A stretch of DNA of 34,759 bases from the NCBI GenBank assembly GCA_003165275.1, contig PLSW01000385.1:1-34759 (forward strand). Direction: 5' to 3'. Numbering within the stretch: position 1 is the first letter of the stretch; the number at the start of each line of letters is the position of its first letter. The position numbers and the translations under genes were made by a program. The stretch is from Caulobacteraceae bacterium. GTDB taxonomy: Bacteria > Pseudomonadota > Alphaproteobacteria > Caulobacterales > Caulobacteraceae. This document shows positions 7,965 through 19,007 of this stretch, in pieces. Under the pieces are notes generated by a model that saw nothing but the letters and a program-made list of their open reading frames with translations, did not search any database and was not told the DNA's origin.

Positions 7965-9767
7965 ATGCTCTACCGCCTCTTCCGTCTCGCCGGCCTGATC
8001 GCCCCCGCCGCCCTGATCCTGGCCGGCGCCCCGTCCTCGGCCGCCAACTTCGTCGGCAAGGTCACCACTCCGGACGGCAAGCCCGCCTATGGCGCCATGG
8101 TCACCGTCTTCTCCGCCGACCGCCAGGTCCGCCAGACCGTCTACACCGCCGAGGACGGGTCCTACGCCATCCGCACCGACATGGCCGGGGCGCTGACGGT
8201 CCGCGCCCGCCTGTCGGGCTTCGACGACGCCAGCCTCGGGGTCACCGCCGGCGCCGACCAGACCCAGCCGGTCAGCCTGCGTCTCGCCGGCTTCGCCGAC
8301 ACCGAAAGCGCCAACGAGGCCCTGTCGGCCTCGGCCTTCAACGCCCGGCTACCGTGGAAGAACCTCAAGCGGGACCGGCGGGCCTTCATCAGCCAGTGCA
8401 ACTACTGCCACCAGCTGGGCAACCTCACCACCCGATCCGCCCGCAGCCCGCACGACTGGATGGTCGAGATCAACAAGATGGAGGGCATCCTGGCCCTGCC
8501 CTCGGCGCGGGAAAAGCGGGTGTTCGCCGACACCCTGTCCCGCGGCTTTGACGGGGTTCCCTTCGCCGCCGTCCAGACCTACGGCGCCAGCGCCCAGCTG
8601 GCCCGGGCCAAGGTCCGCGAATGGAGCGTGGGCGACGACTACACCTTCATCCACGACGCGGACGTCGCCAAGGACGGCAAGGTCTATGGCACCGACGAGG
8701 GCCACGATGTGCTGTGGGTGCTGGATCGCCAGTCCGGCCACATCGACCGCTATCCGCTGCCCGCCAGCACCCTGCCCCGGGGCGGCAAGTTCTCGGGAAT
8801 GAAGCTGCCGATCGGCGTCTTCACCGGCAAGCACGGCCCGCACAGCATGGCCCAGACATCCGACGGTCGGATCTGGATCACCAACGCCCTGTCCTCGACC
8901 TTGATGTCCTTCGATCCGCGGACCAAGGCCTTCAAGACCTACGAGGTCGGCCACGACGCCCTCTATCCCCACACCATCCGCGTCGACAGCCACGACATCG
9001 TCTGGTTCACCATCGTCGCCTCCAACCAGATCGGCCGGTTCGACCCGAAGACTGAACAGATGACCGTGATCCGCCTGCCGTCCAACGGCTTCATCCGTTG
9101 GACCTCGGACATGCTGTTTCCGACCCTGATGCGGATCGGCAGCTGGTTCCCGGACCAGGCGGTGCACCTGAACCTCTCCACCCACCGGATGTTCGGCTTC
9201 TCGATCCTGGCCTTTCCCTATGGCATCGACGTCAATCCGAAGGACGGCTCGATCTGGTACGCCAAGCTCTACGCCTCCAGGATCGGGCGGATCGATCCGA
9301 AGACCCTGAACATCCAGGAGTGGGAGACCCCCATGAAGGGGCCGCGCCGCCCGCGCTTTGACGCATCGGGCGTGCTGTGGATCCCCGCTTTCGACGACGG
9401 GGGGCTGATGCGGTTCGACCCGGCGACCCAGGCCTTCCAGGGCTTCAAGATCCCGCCGATCGGCAAGGGCGAGTATGAAACGCCGTACGCCCTTAACGTC
9501 GATCGGCGCACCGGCGATATTTGGCTGGCGGCGAACAATTCCGACCGCATCCTGCGCTTCACCCCGGCGACCCGGACCTTCTTCAGCTACCCCAGCCCGA
9601 CCAGGGTGACGGTGCTGCGGGACTTCTCGTTCACCGACGACGGCCAGGTCTGCGCAAGCTCCTCGAACCTGCCCTCCTATGCCATCGAGGGCGGCCGCGG
9701 CGGCATCATCTGCCTTGAGCCAGAGGGGGGCGACAAGGACCGCCGGGCGCTAGGCGGCGCGAACTGA
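7965..9767 (+). CDS. Secreted carboxypeptidase-regulatory-like / haem c (CxxCH) / Vgb-like propeller protein
   Basis: A 600-residue exported protein. Residues 1-27 form a signal peptide (LIAPAALILAGAPSSAA). Residues 28-105 resemble a carboxypeptidase-regulatory-like beta-sandwich (GKVTTPDGKPAYGAMVTVFS). Cys145, Cys148 and His149 form CNYCH, a c-type haem attachment motif in an otherwise short cytochrome-like segment. From about residue 205 to the end there are repeated propeller blades of the streptogramin-lyase (Vgb) type, such as GRIWITNALSSTLMSFDP and GDIWLAANNSDRILRFTP. AGGGAG precedes the ATG at 7965; the ORF-track start at 7473 runs through the upstream gene in another frame. Automatic annotation would probably call it virginiamycin B lyase, but the haem motif and periplasmic location argue for a redox or sensing role. 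Its substrate is unknown. Confidence 0.82.
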   Translation: MLYRLFRLAGLIAPAALILAGAPSSAANFVGKVTTPDGKPAYGAMVTVFSADRQVRQTVYTAEDGSYAIRTDMAGALTVRARLSGFDDASLGVTAGADQTQPVSLRLAGFADTESANEALSASAFNARLPWKNLKRDRRAFISQCNYCHQLGNLTTRSARSPHDWMVEINKMEGILALPSAREKRVFADTLSRGFDGVPFAAVQTYGASAQLARAKVREWSVGDDYTFIHDADVAKDGKVYGTDEGHDVLWVLDRQSGHIDRYPLPASTLPRGGKFSGMKLPIGVFTGKHGPHSMAQTSDGRIWITNALSSTLMSFDPRTKAFKTYEVGHDALYPHTIRVDSHDIVWFTIVASNQIGRFDPKTEQMTVIRLPSNGFIRWTSDMLFPTLMRIGSWFPDQAVHLNLSTHRMFGFSILAFPYGIDVNPKDGSIWYAKLYASRIGRIDPKTLNIQEWETPMKGPRRPRFDASGVLWIPAFDDGGLMRFDPATQAFQGFKIPPIGKGEYETPYALNVDRRTGDIWLAANNSDRILRFTPATRTFFSYPSPTRVTVLRDFSFTDDGQVCASSSNLPSYAIEGGRGGIICLEPEGGDKDRRALGGAN

Positions 9768-9881
9768 CGGGAATGGCTGCAACTCGACCTGGTCGTCGAC
9801 CCGGCCGAAAAGCCTTGGCGTTACTCAATGACGTGCCGGAAACTCACGCCTACACCCTCTACGCCTGGGAGGTCTGGCGAG

Positions 9882-10320
9882 GGTGCGGTCAGGTTAACCC
9901 GGCCATTTCGCAAAACCCCTGCCCTTCCGAAATCTAGGCGCGGATTTCCTGCAACCACAGCTGATGTGCCGCGGCGCGGAAGTACTTCAGCGTTCGCCGG
10001 CTGAGTGATCAGGAACCTCTGCGCCGAGGCCCTGGACTTGCATCCCCGCTGCCGCCGCGCGTGTTGTCGGGTCTTCCGTGTCCCGTTTCCGTTGCATCGC
10101 AAGGACTACCGCCTCCCCCTCACCACTGACGGACCGCCACAAATACATCCGCCGTCCGCCGACCTTGCAGACCCTCTCGTCCAGATGCCGGCGAGGCGAC
10201 GGCGCCGGCCGGTGACGCCTCAAGCGGCGCGCAATTTGGCGCCCAAACTTGATCGTGCGGCAGACTTGAACCCTTGCTACTCGATCGAGCAGTGTCGGAC
10301 CGATCCGGTGGGTTGTTGCC
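9882..10320 (-). mobile_element. IS6-family transposase relic with internal deletions
   Basis: On the minus strand the reading frame contains CRTIKFGRQIARRLRRHRP and HLDERVCKVGGRRMYLWR, the DNA-binding linker and first catalytic Asp region of IS6 transposases. It then jumps, with loss of most of the DDE core and a frameshift, to RRQRGCKSRASAQRFLIT, and after another deletion ends with FRAAAHQLWLQEIRA and a stop. The outer end GGTGCGGTCAGGTTAAC at 9883-9899 matches the ends at 387 and 32513. The upper limit near 10320 is approximate. The ORF at 9987-10415 is part of this ruin, not a gene. The rest of the 9768-10522 interval holds only the presumed promoter region of the efflux operon. Confidence 0.75.
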
Positions 10321-10522
10321 GCGCCCGCAATTTTTTCGGCGAGGCGACGTGATAGGTTGAATCGCCAGCGCGCCGCGCCCAGGCCGCGACGGGGGTGAAT
10401 TGACAGTTGTTCCATCGCATCGCATCCAGCGGATCAGATCGAAGTCGGGCGGCGCCCGACAGCGCGCACGCCCGGCTTGGCGATGTCGCGGTCAGAGCCC
10501 GGCGCGATCGATATGGAGCCCG

Positions 10523-12112
10523 ATGACTGACCGGACAGCCACTGCGCGATCGACCGGTCCCGGCTTACCGCCGCCACGTGACACAGTCGCAGGGTCGGCG
10601 AATGCCGCTTGCGTCCCGTCGTTTGTTTCGCCTCGGCGCATTGCGCCCCTAATCATCGCCCTCGCCGGGCTGGCTCTGGCCGGCTGCGCCGTAGGTCCCA
10701 ATTTCAAGACCCCGGCGGCCCCGGCCATTAGCGGCGTGGCCGCCGAGCCTCTGGCGACCACCGTCTCCACCCCGGACGTCGCTCAGGGCGGGGCGCAACG
10801 TTTCGATGTCGGATCGGACCTCCCTGACGCGTGGTGGACGCTGTTTCACTCGCAGCCGCTCAACGACCTGGTCGAGCAGGCGCTGACCAACAACCACGAC
10901 CTCAAGGCCGCCCAGGCGGCCCTGCGGGTGGCCCACGAGAACGTCCTGGCTCAGCGGGGCGTCTATTTTCCCAGTGTCGGGCTTGGCTTCGACGCGACCC
11001 GCCAGCGGCAGTCCGGGGCCATCGCGCCTACGCCCAGCAACAACGCCTTTGAGTACAGTCTCTATACGCCGCAGGTCAGCGTCTCCTACGCCCTCGACGT
11101 CTTCGGGCTCAATCGGCGCAATACGGAATCGATCAAGGCCCAGGAACAGGCCGTCCGGTTCCAGATGATCGCCACCCACATCACCCTGACTTCCAACGTC
11201 GCCACCGCGGCGATCCAACTCGGCGCGTTACAGTCGCAGGTCGATGCGACGCGCGAGCTTGTGGAGATCAACACCAAGGGCCTGCAGATTCTGCGCGAAC
11301 AGTTCGCCAAGGGCTATGCGAGCCGCCTCGACGTCGCCGCCCAGGAGGCGCAGTTGGCGCAGGTGGCGGCCGCCCTGCCCCCGCTCGCCAAGCAGCTGGC
11401 CCAGCAGCGCGACCTGCTTGCGGCGCTGACCGGGCGCTATCCGAGCCAGATGGCCGGCGCGACCTTCGACCTCGCCAGCCTGCAGCTGCCCGCGGACCTG
11501 CCGGTGAGCCTGCCCTCGGCCCTGGTGGCCCAGCGGCCGGACGTGCGCCAGGCCGAGGCGACGCTGCACGCGGCGAGCGCCCAGATCGGCGTCGCCGTGG
11601 CCAACCGGCTGCCAAATATCGCGCTCACCGCCAATGCCGGCAGCACGGCCGTGGCCATGGGTCAGCTGTTCCAGTCGGGAACGGGTTTTTGGGCCGTCGG
11701 CGCCGCCGTGACCGCCCCGGTGTTTGAGGGCGGAACCCTGCTCCACCAGGAACGGGCGGCGCGGGCCGCCTATGTCGAGGCGGCCGAGCAGTACCGCGGC
11801 ACGGTGATCAACGCGTTTCAGAATGTCGCCGACACCTTGGCCGCCCTCCAGCAGGACGCCGAGGGTCTGAAAGCCGCCGCCGCCGCCGAGCAGGCCGCCA
11901 AGCTGACGCTTGCGGCTTCACAGCGGCAGGTGCGGGACGGATACGCCAACTACCTGGCGCTGATGAGCGCCGAACAGGCCTATCAGCAGGCCCGGATCGG
12001 CCTGGCGCAGGCGCAGGCGAACCGCCTGTCCGACACCGCGGCCCTGTTCCAGGCCCTGGGCGGTGGATGGTGGCGACAAGCGGATTTGGCCAAGGACCAC
12101 GATGACCATTAG
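10523..12112 (+). CDS. RND efflux outer membrane lipoprotein, NodT family
   Basis: A 529-residue TolC-like outer membrane factor that forms the exit duct of a tripartite pump. The N-terminus carries a lipoprotein signal ending in LALAGC, followed by the family's typical AVGPNFKTP. Two outer-membrane-efflux repeats follow, with DAWWTLFHSQPLNDLVEQAL and LPSALVAQRPDVRQAEATL, the usual NodT signatures. The ATG at 10523 has GGAG 5 nt upstream and was preferred over the ORF-track start at 10400; it still leaves about 55 residues before the hydrophobic stretch, so a later start is possible. It overlaps the adaptor gene by 11 bp and is the first gene of the pump operon. Confidence 0.9.
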   Translation: MTDRTATARSTGPGLPPPRDTVAGSANAACVPSFVSPRRIAPLIIALAGLALAGCAVGPNFKTPAAPAISGVAAEPLATTVSTPDVAQGGAQRFDVGSDLPDAWWTLFHSQPLNDLVEQALTNNHDLKAAQAALRVAHENVLAQRGVYFPSVGLGFDATRQRQSGAIAPTPSNNAFEYSLYTPQVSVSYALDVFGLNRRNTESIKAQEQAVRFQMIATHITLTSNVATAAIQLGALQSQVDATRELVEINTKGLQILREQFAKGYASRLDVAAQEAQLAQVAAALPPLAKQLAQQRDLLAALTGRYPSQMAGATFDLASLQLPADLPVSLPSALVAQRPDVRQAEATLHAASAQIGVAVANRLPNIALTANAGSTAVAMGQLFQSGTGFWAVGAAVTAPVFEGGTLLHQERAARAAYVEAAEQYRGTVINAFQNVADTLAALQQDAEGLKAAAAAEQAAKLTLAASQRQVRDGYANYLALMSAEQAYQQARIGLAQAQANRLSDTAALFQALGGGWWRQADLAKDHDDH

Positions 12113-13277
12113 GCTTCCTGATCGACCGTCAGCGCGGCGCTGGCGCCGTACGCTTGTGCGGATCACGGTGTCCGCCGGCCTGGCCCTGGCCGGCTGTTCG
12201 GCCAAGACCGACGACAAGGCGGCGTCCGGGTCCGACACCGCGCGGCTGGTCACCCTGACGACCGCCCAGCGGAGCCACATCCGCGTCTACACCGTGGCGC
12301 TCTCGACCTTTCACAAGGTGATCGAGACCACCGGCGTGGTCGACTACGACAACGACCACGCCACCAGCGTGCTGGCGCCCTTCTCGGGACCGGTCGCGCG
12401 GATGCTGGTGTCGCCCGGCCAGAGGGTGAAGGAAGGCGACGCCCTGGCGACGGTGATCTCCCCCGACTTCGCCGTGGCGGTCAGCACCTACCGCAAGGCC
12501 ATCGTCACCGCGGACAACGCCCGCAAGCTGGCGGACATCGACAAGGACCTCGTGCAACACAACGGGGTCTCGCAGCGCGAGGCGCGGCAGGCGGAGACCG
12601 ACGCGGCCAGCGCCGAGGCCGACCGGGAGGCCGCCCTGCAGATGCTGGTTTCGCTGAAGGTCGACCCCCAGACCATCAAGGCCGTCCAGCAGGGCCGTCC
12701 GACGGCGGCCATCGAAGGCGTGATCCGCTCGCCGGTCAGCGGCACCGTGGTGGAGAAGCTGATCACGCCGGGCGAACTCCTGCAGGCGGGAACGACCCCC
12801 AGCTTCACCGTCGCAAACCTGTCCCGCGTCTGGGTCATGGCGCAGATTTCCGAATCCGACCTGGGGTCGGTCAGCCTCGGGGATTCCGCGCAGGTGGAAA
12901 CCGGCGCATCCGCCACGCCGATTCCCGGAACCGTGGCCAACATCCCGGCCCTGGTGAATCCCGACACCCGGGCGGTCGTCGCCCGGGTCGTGGTCGACAA
13001 TCCGTCCGGCGTCCTGAAGAAGCAGATGTACGTGCGCGTGCGCATCCAGGCGCGGCAGGAGATCACCGGGCTGCTGATCCCGGCCTCGGCGATCCTACGC
13101 GATGATGAAAACCTGCCGTTCGTCTATGTCGCCGATCCCAGCGGCGGCTTTGCGCGGCGACATGTGATTCTCGGCTATCGCACCGGCGACCAGTTCGACA
13201 TCACCGGCGGCCTGCAGACCGGCGACCGCATCGTGGTGGACGGCGGCGTCTTCGTTCAATTCATGCAGAGCCAGTGA
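12102..13277 (+). CDS. RND efflux periplasmic adaptor (HlyD/CusB-type), lipoprotein
   Basis: A 391-residue membrane fusion protein linking the inner-membrane pump to the outer membrane factor. A lipobox (LALAGCS) follows the N-terminal signal, so the adaptor is probably lipid-anchored. A barrel-sandwich hybrid half-motif VLAPFSGPVARMLVSPGQRV, a helical hairpin of about 75 residues and the second half (GVIRSPVSGTVVEKLITPGE) are visible, then a beta-barrel domain and a membrane-proximal C-terminus ending GDRIVVDGGVFVQFMQSQ. AAGGA precedes the ATG at 12102. No Met/His-rich CusB-like metal-binding tail is seen. The stop overlaps the pump's GTG start (GTGA). Confidence 0.9.
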   Translation: MTIRLPDRPSARRWRRTLVRITVSAGLALAGCSAKTDDKAASGSDTARLVTLTTAQRSHIRVYTVALSTFHKVIETTGVVDYDNDHATSVLAPFSGPVARMLVSPGQRVKEGDALATVISPDFAVAVSTYRKAIVTADNARKLADIDKDLVQHNGVSQREARQAETDAASAEADREAALQMLVSLKVDPQTIKAVQQGRPTAAIEGVIRSPVSGTVVEKLITPGELLQAGTTPSFTVANLSRVWVMAQISESDLGSVSLGDSAQVETGASATPIPGTVANIPALVNPDTRAVVARVVVDNPSGVLKKQMYVRVRIQARQEITGLLIPASAILRDDENLPFVYVADPSGGFARRHVILGYRTGDQFDITGGLQTGDRIVVDGGVFVQFMQSQ

Positions 13278-16200
13278 GCGAAACGCCGCCGCCCTCCCCG
13301 TCCACGCCGACCTCCGCGTCGGTGATGAACCGGATCGTCGCCGCGTCCGTGCGCCAGCCGCTGCTGATCGCCCTGCTGACGATGGTGCTGATCGCCACCG
13401 GAATCTGGTCGCTCAGCCGCCTCTCGGTGGACGCCTATCCCGACCTGTCGCCGCCGATGGTCGAAATCATCACCCAATGGCCGGGCCATACCGCCGAGGA
13501 GGTGGAGCGGCTGATCACCGTGCCGGTCGAGTTGGGCATGAACGGCGTCCCCAAGACCGCGATCACCCGCTCGATCTCCCTCTACGGCCTGTCCGACGTC
13601 ATCATCACCTACCAGGACGGCGCCGAAAAGAACGCGGCGCGGCAGGAGGTCTTCAACCGCCTCGGCGATCTGACCCTGCCGAGCGGCGTGACCCCGTCGG
13701 TGTCGCCGCTCTCCTCGCCGTCCGGACTGATCTATCGCTACGTGCTGCAGAGCCCCGACCGCTCGCCGATGGAGCTGAAGACCTTCGAGGACTGGGTCGT
13801 CGAGCCCCAGTACAAGGCCGTTCCCGGCGTCGCCGACGATTCGGGATTCGGCGGCGGGACCATGCAGTACCAGGTGCTGTTCGACCCGGCCCGCCTCGCC
13901 GCGGTGGGGCTGTCCGTCTCCCAGGTCGAGACCTCCCTCGGGGCCAACAACGCCAACGCCGGCGGCGGCTTCTATTCGCAGGGCGGCCAGTTCTACTACG
14001 TCCGCGGCCAGGGCCGGCTGACCAGCGTCGAGGACATCGGCAATGTGGTCGTGGCCGTCCACTCCGGCGCGCCGATCCTGGTCAAGGACATCGGCCGGGT
14101 CGTCATCGGCATCGCGCCGCGGCTGGGCGAGTTCGGCTACGAAAAGCAGAACGACGCCGTCGAGGGGGTCATCCTCCTGCGCACCGGCGAGAAGACCCAG
14201 GACGTGCTCAAACGGGTCGAGGCCCGCACCAAGCTGCTCAACGAGCAGATTTTACCCAAGGACATCAAGGTCGTCCCCTTCTACGATCGCACCGACCTGA
14301 TCACCCTGACCACCCAGATCGTGGAGCAGAACCTGCTGCGCGGCATGCTGCTGGTGGTCGTGGTGCTGATCTTCTTCCTCTACGATTTCCGGGCCGGGCT
14401 GATCGTCGCCGTCACAATTCCCCTCGCCCTGCTGTTCGCCTTCACCTGTCTCAATGTGCAGAACGCCTCGGCCAACCTGCTTTCCATCGGCGCCGTGGAC
14501 TTCGGGATTCTGGTCGATGGGGCGGTGGTGATGGTGGAGAACATCTTCCGCCAGATCGCCCTTCGCCACGGCGCGCCGCTGAATGTGCGGGAGGTCATCC
14601 GCGACGCGGCCGCCGAGGTGGACCGACCGCTGTTCTACGCCGTCGCCGTGATCGTGGTCAGCTTCCTGCCGATCTACGTCCTGTCCGGCCCGTCGGGCAC
14701 CCTGTTCAAGCCGATGGCGGACACGATGATCTTCGCCCTCATCGGGGCCCTGGCCGTCACTCTGGTGCTGCTGCCGGTGCTGTGCGCCTGGTTCATGCGC
14801 CGGGGCGTGCGCGAGCGCCGCAACGCCGCCTTCGAGGCGGTCAAATCCCTCTACACCAAGGGGCTGGATTTCTGCCTCGCTCATCGCTGGGGAACGATCG
14901 GCGCATCCGGCGTCCTGCTGGCCGCCTCCCTGCTGCTGATCCCGGCCATCGGCGCTGAGTTCATGCCGCAGCTGGACGAGGGGGCGCTCTGGGTGCGGGC
15001 GACGATGCCGTACACCATCTCATTCGACGAATCCGCCAAGGTCACCCCCAAGATCCGCGACATCCTGCGCGGCTTCCCGGAGGTGACGACGGTCTCGTCG
15101 GAGCTGGGCCGTCCCGATGACGGCACCGACGCGACAGGCTTCTTCAACGTCGAATTCTTTGTGGGCCTCAAGCCCTATGCGCAGTGGCGGGGGCCCTACC
15201 ACACCAAGGCGGCGCTGATCGCGGCCATCAACAGAAAGCTCAAGGGCTTTCCGGGGATCATCTTCAACTACACCCAGCCGGCGGAAGACGCCGTCGACGA
15301 GGCCGAGACCGGCCTGAAGAGCGCCCTGGCGGTCAAGGTGTTCGGCCCGGACCTGGACACCCTCCAGACCAAGGGCAAGTCCATCAAGCAGATCCTGGAG
15401 GGGGTTCGCGGCATCCATGACGTGACCCTGGTGCGCGAACTGGGCCAACCCAGCCTGACCATCGACATCGACCGGGCCAAGATCGCGCGCTACGGCCTGA
15501 ACGTCGCCGACATCAACAGCCTGATCACCACCGCCATCGGCGGCGATGTCGCCACCCAGGTCGTGCAAGGCGAAAAGCAGTTCGACCTCGTCGTGCGCCT
15601 CGACCACCAATACCGGGACAACCCCGAGGAGATCGGGAACATCCTGGTCGCCACCCCCGGCGGGCAGCAGATTCCGCTCAAGGAGTTCGCCGACATCAAG
15701 GTGACCAACGGCGCGTCCTTCATCTACCGCCAGGACAACTCCCGGTACATCGGGGTGCAGTTCTCGGTGGAGGGCCGCGATCTGGCCGGGGCGGTGGAGG
15801 ACGCCATGCGCCAGGTGAACGGCAAGGTGTCGCTGCCGCAGGGCTATCGCCTCGACTGGGGCGGCCAATACACCGACTACACGGCTTCCCGCGGCCAGCT
15901 GAAGCTGATCCTGCCGCTGACCGCCTTCCTGATCTTCATGCTGCTGTTCGCCCTCTACAGCAATTTCAAGTTCCCCTTCATCACCATCGTCGGGGTGGTG
16001 CTGTCCGCGCCCGTGGGCGGGATCATTGCGCTCTGGATCACCGGCACGCCGTTCTCGGTGTCCTCGGGGGTGGGATTCCTCGCCCTGTTCGGGGTCTCGG
16101 TGCAGACGGCCGTCGTCTACATCTCCTACGTCAACGAGCTGCGCAAAGCCGGGGCGCCGACCACCGACGCCATCCGTGAAGCGGCCATCCTGCGGCTGCG

Positions 16201-16399
16201 CCCGATCATGATGACCGCCCTGGTCGCGGCCCTCGGCCTGCTTCCGGCGGCCCTGGCGACGGGGGTCGGCACGGACTCGCAGCGGCCGTTCGCCCTGGTG
16301 ATCGTCAGCGGCCTGTTCACCCGGCTTTTGATCAGCGTCTTCCTGATGCCGGTGCTCTACACCCTGGTGGCCCGTCCAGATGATCGGCTGGAGGTCTGA
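13274..16399 (+). CDS. RND inner-membrane pump, heavy-metal-efflux (CusA/CzcA) subfamily
   Basis: A 1041-residue proton-driven transporter. Twelve membrane segments in the RND pattern (one, large loop, six, large loop, five) can be traced. Segment 4 carries AVDFGILVDGAVVMVEN, the DFG/DGA/E signature of the HME subfamily with its proton-relay acidic residues. The second periplasmic loop reads GRPDDGTDATGFFNVEFFVGLKP and EDAVDEAETGLKSALAVKVFG. The positions corresponding to two of the three CusA methionine ligands appear non-Met, so copper/silver specificity is not supported. A GTG start overlaps the adaptor; the next in-frame ATG is at 13325. No metal-sensing regulator lies alongside, so whether it exports divalent metals or other compounds is open. 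Confidence 0.9.
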   Translation: MSETPPPSPSTPTSASVMNRIVAASVRQPLLIALLTMVLIATGIWSLSRLSVDAYPDLSPPMVEIITQWPGHTAEEVERLITVPVELGMNGVPKTAITRSISLYGLSDVIITYQDGAEKNAARQEVFNRLGDLTLPSGVTPSVSPLSSPSGLIYRYVLQSPDRSPMELKTFEDWVVEPQYKAVPGVADDSGFGGGTMQYQVLFDPARLAAVGLSVSQVETSLGANNANAGGGFYSQGGQFYYVRGQGRLTSVEDIGNVVVAVHSGAPILVKDIGRVVIGIAPRLGEFGYEKQNDAVEGVILLRTGEKTQDVLKRVEARTKLLNEQILPKDIKVVPFYDRTDLITLTTQIVEQNLLRGMLLVVVVLIFFLYDFRAGLIVAVTIPLALLFAFTCLNVQNASANLLSIGAVDFGILVDGAVVMVENIFRQIALRHGAPLNVREVIRDAAAEVDRPLFYAVAVIVVSFLPIYVLSGPSGTLFKPMADTMIFALIGALAVTLVLLPVLCAWFMRRGVRERRNAAFEAVKSLYTKGLDFCLAHRWGTIGASGVLLAASLLLIPAIGAEFMPQLDEGALWVRATMPYTISFDESAKVTPKIRDILRGFPEVTTVSSELGRPDDGTDATGFFNVEFFVGLKPYAQWRGPYHTKAALIAAINRKLKGFPGIIFNYTQPAEDAVDEAETGLKSALAVKVFGPDLDTLQTKGKSIKQILEGVRGIHDVTLVRELGQPSLTIDIDRAKIARYGLNVADINSLITTAIGGDVATQVVQGEKQFDLVVRLDHQYRDNPEEIGNILVATPGGQQIPLKEFADIKVTNGASFIYRQDNSRYIGVQFSVEGRDLAGAVEDAMRQVNGKVSLPQGYRLDWGGQYTDYTASRGQLKLILPLTAFLIFMLLFALYSNFKFPFITIVGVVLSAPVGGIIALWITGTPFSVSSGVGFLALFGVSVQTAVVYISYVNELRKAGAPTTDAIREAAILRLRPIMMTALVAALGLLPAALATGVGTDSQRPFALVIVSGLFTRLLISVFLMPVLYTLVARPDDRLEV

Positions 16400-16498
16400 C
16401 CTACTGAGCCGCCACCTAGCCGCCTAAGGATGCCGTGGGGTTTGAACTGGGCCTCAACGATCGCTGGCGGTCCTGACCCGACTGGGTCCGGCGGTTGA

Positions 16499-18166
<1,668 letters not shown>

Positions 18167-18173
18167 CGGGCGA

Positions 18174-19007
18174 TCACCTGGGCTGGAGGGCGAAGGCCAC
18201 GCAGGCCTTGAGAACGTCGGTCAGCACCCCGCGCATCGGCGCGGCGCGGGCGGGGTCGTAGGCGGTGGGCCAGGCGGCCGGCGTGGGCGGCGCCGCTGGC
18301 TCGTCCATGTAGCCGCGGCAGGCCAGCTCCATCTGGATGGCGTGGACGCCCCGCCCCGGCGCGCCGTAGTGACGGGTGGTCCAACCGCCCTTGAACCGGC
18401 CGTCGGTCACGTGGGGAAGGCCGCTGGCCGCGCAGATCGCCGCCACCGCCGCGCTCAGCAGCGCATCGCAAGCGGCGCCGCTGTTCGTGCCGATGTTGAA
18501 CTGGGGCAGTTCGCCCTCAAACAGCCGCGGAATGCGCGAGCGGATCGAGTGGGCGTCATAGAGGACGACCCGACCGTGGCGCGCGCGCAGGCGCTCGATC
18601 TGCCGGGTCAACGCATCATGGTAGGGATCGAAATAGGCCGACCGCCGCGCGGCGATCTCCCCCGCGCCCGGCGTCTCGCCCGGCCGATAGAGCGGCTCGC
18701 CGTCAAAAGTGGTGGTCGGGCAAAGCTCGGTGGTCGCCTGTCCCGGATAGAGGGATGCGCCGCTGGGATCGCGGTTGACGTCGATCACCGTGCGGCTGAT
18801 CGCCGTGCGCACCGTGGTCGCGCCCAGATCGGCCGCAAAGGCGTAGAGGCGGTCCACCCACCAGTCGGCGTCGCGGCAGGCGAGCCAGGGGGAGGCGAGA
18901 CCGGGGGCGATGTCGGCGGGGATTTCAGTCCCGGTGTGGGGAAAGGCGACGATCAGGGGCGCGTCCCCTTGCCTCACATCCAACCAGGACGGATCGGCGG
19001 GCGTCAT
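18174..19007 (-). CDS. hutG: N-formylglutamate deformylase
   Basis: A 277-residue N-formylglutamate amidohydrolase, which releases formate and glutamate in the last step of the five-step histidine route. Family blocks are clear: [11 protein letters not shown] near the start, [20 protein letters not shown] in the middle and [13 protein letters not shown], which supply the metal ligands. This is the deformylase type, not the arginase-like formiminoglutamase also called HutG; the presence of hutF divergently upstream agrees. It overlaps hutH by 4 bp and is followed 7 bp later by hutU. Confidence 0.95.
   Translation of the reverse strand: MTPADPSWLDVRQGDAPLIVAFPHTGTEIPADIAPGLASPWLACRDADWWVDRLYAFAADLGATTVRTAISRTVIDVNRDPSGASLYPGQATTELCPTTTFDGEPLYRPGETPGAGEIAARRSAYFDPYHDALTRQIERLRARHGRVVLYDAHSIRSRIPRLFEGELPQFNIGTNSGAACDALLSAAVAAICAASGLPHVTDGRFKGGWTTRHYGAPGRGVHAIQMELACRGYMDEPAAPPTPAAWPTAYDPARAAPMRGVLTDVLKACVAFALQPR

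Noticed and set aside
7965-9767. Virginiamycin B (streptogramin) lyase for antibiotic resistance
   Set aside because: Only the propeller resembles Vgb; the signal peptide, regulatory-like domain and CxxCH motif make a resistance role unsupported.
9987-10415. 142-codon ORF as a real gene
   Set aside because: It contains IS6 transposase blocks joined by deletions and changes frame before the family C-terminus, so it is a relic.
13274-16399. Copper/silver exporter CusA
   Set aside because: Methionine ligands do not appear conserved and no Cus-type regulator or CusF is nearby, so only the subfamily is called.
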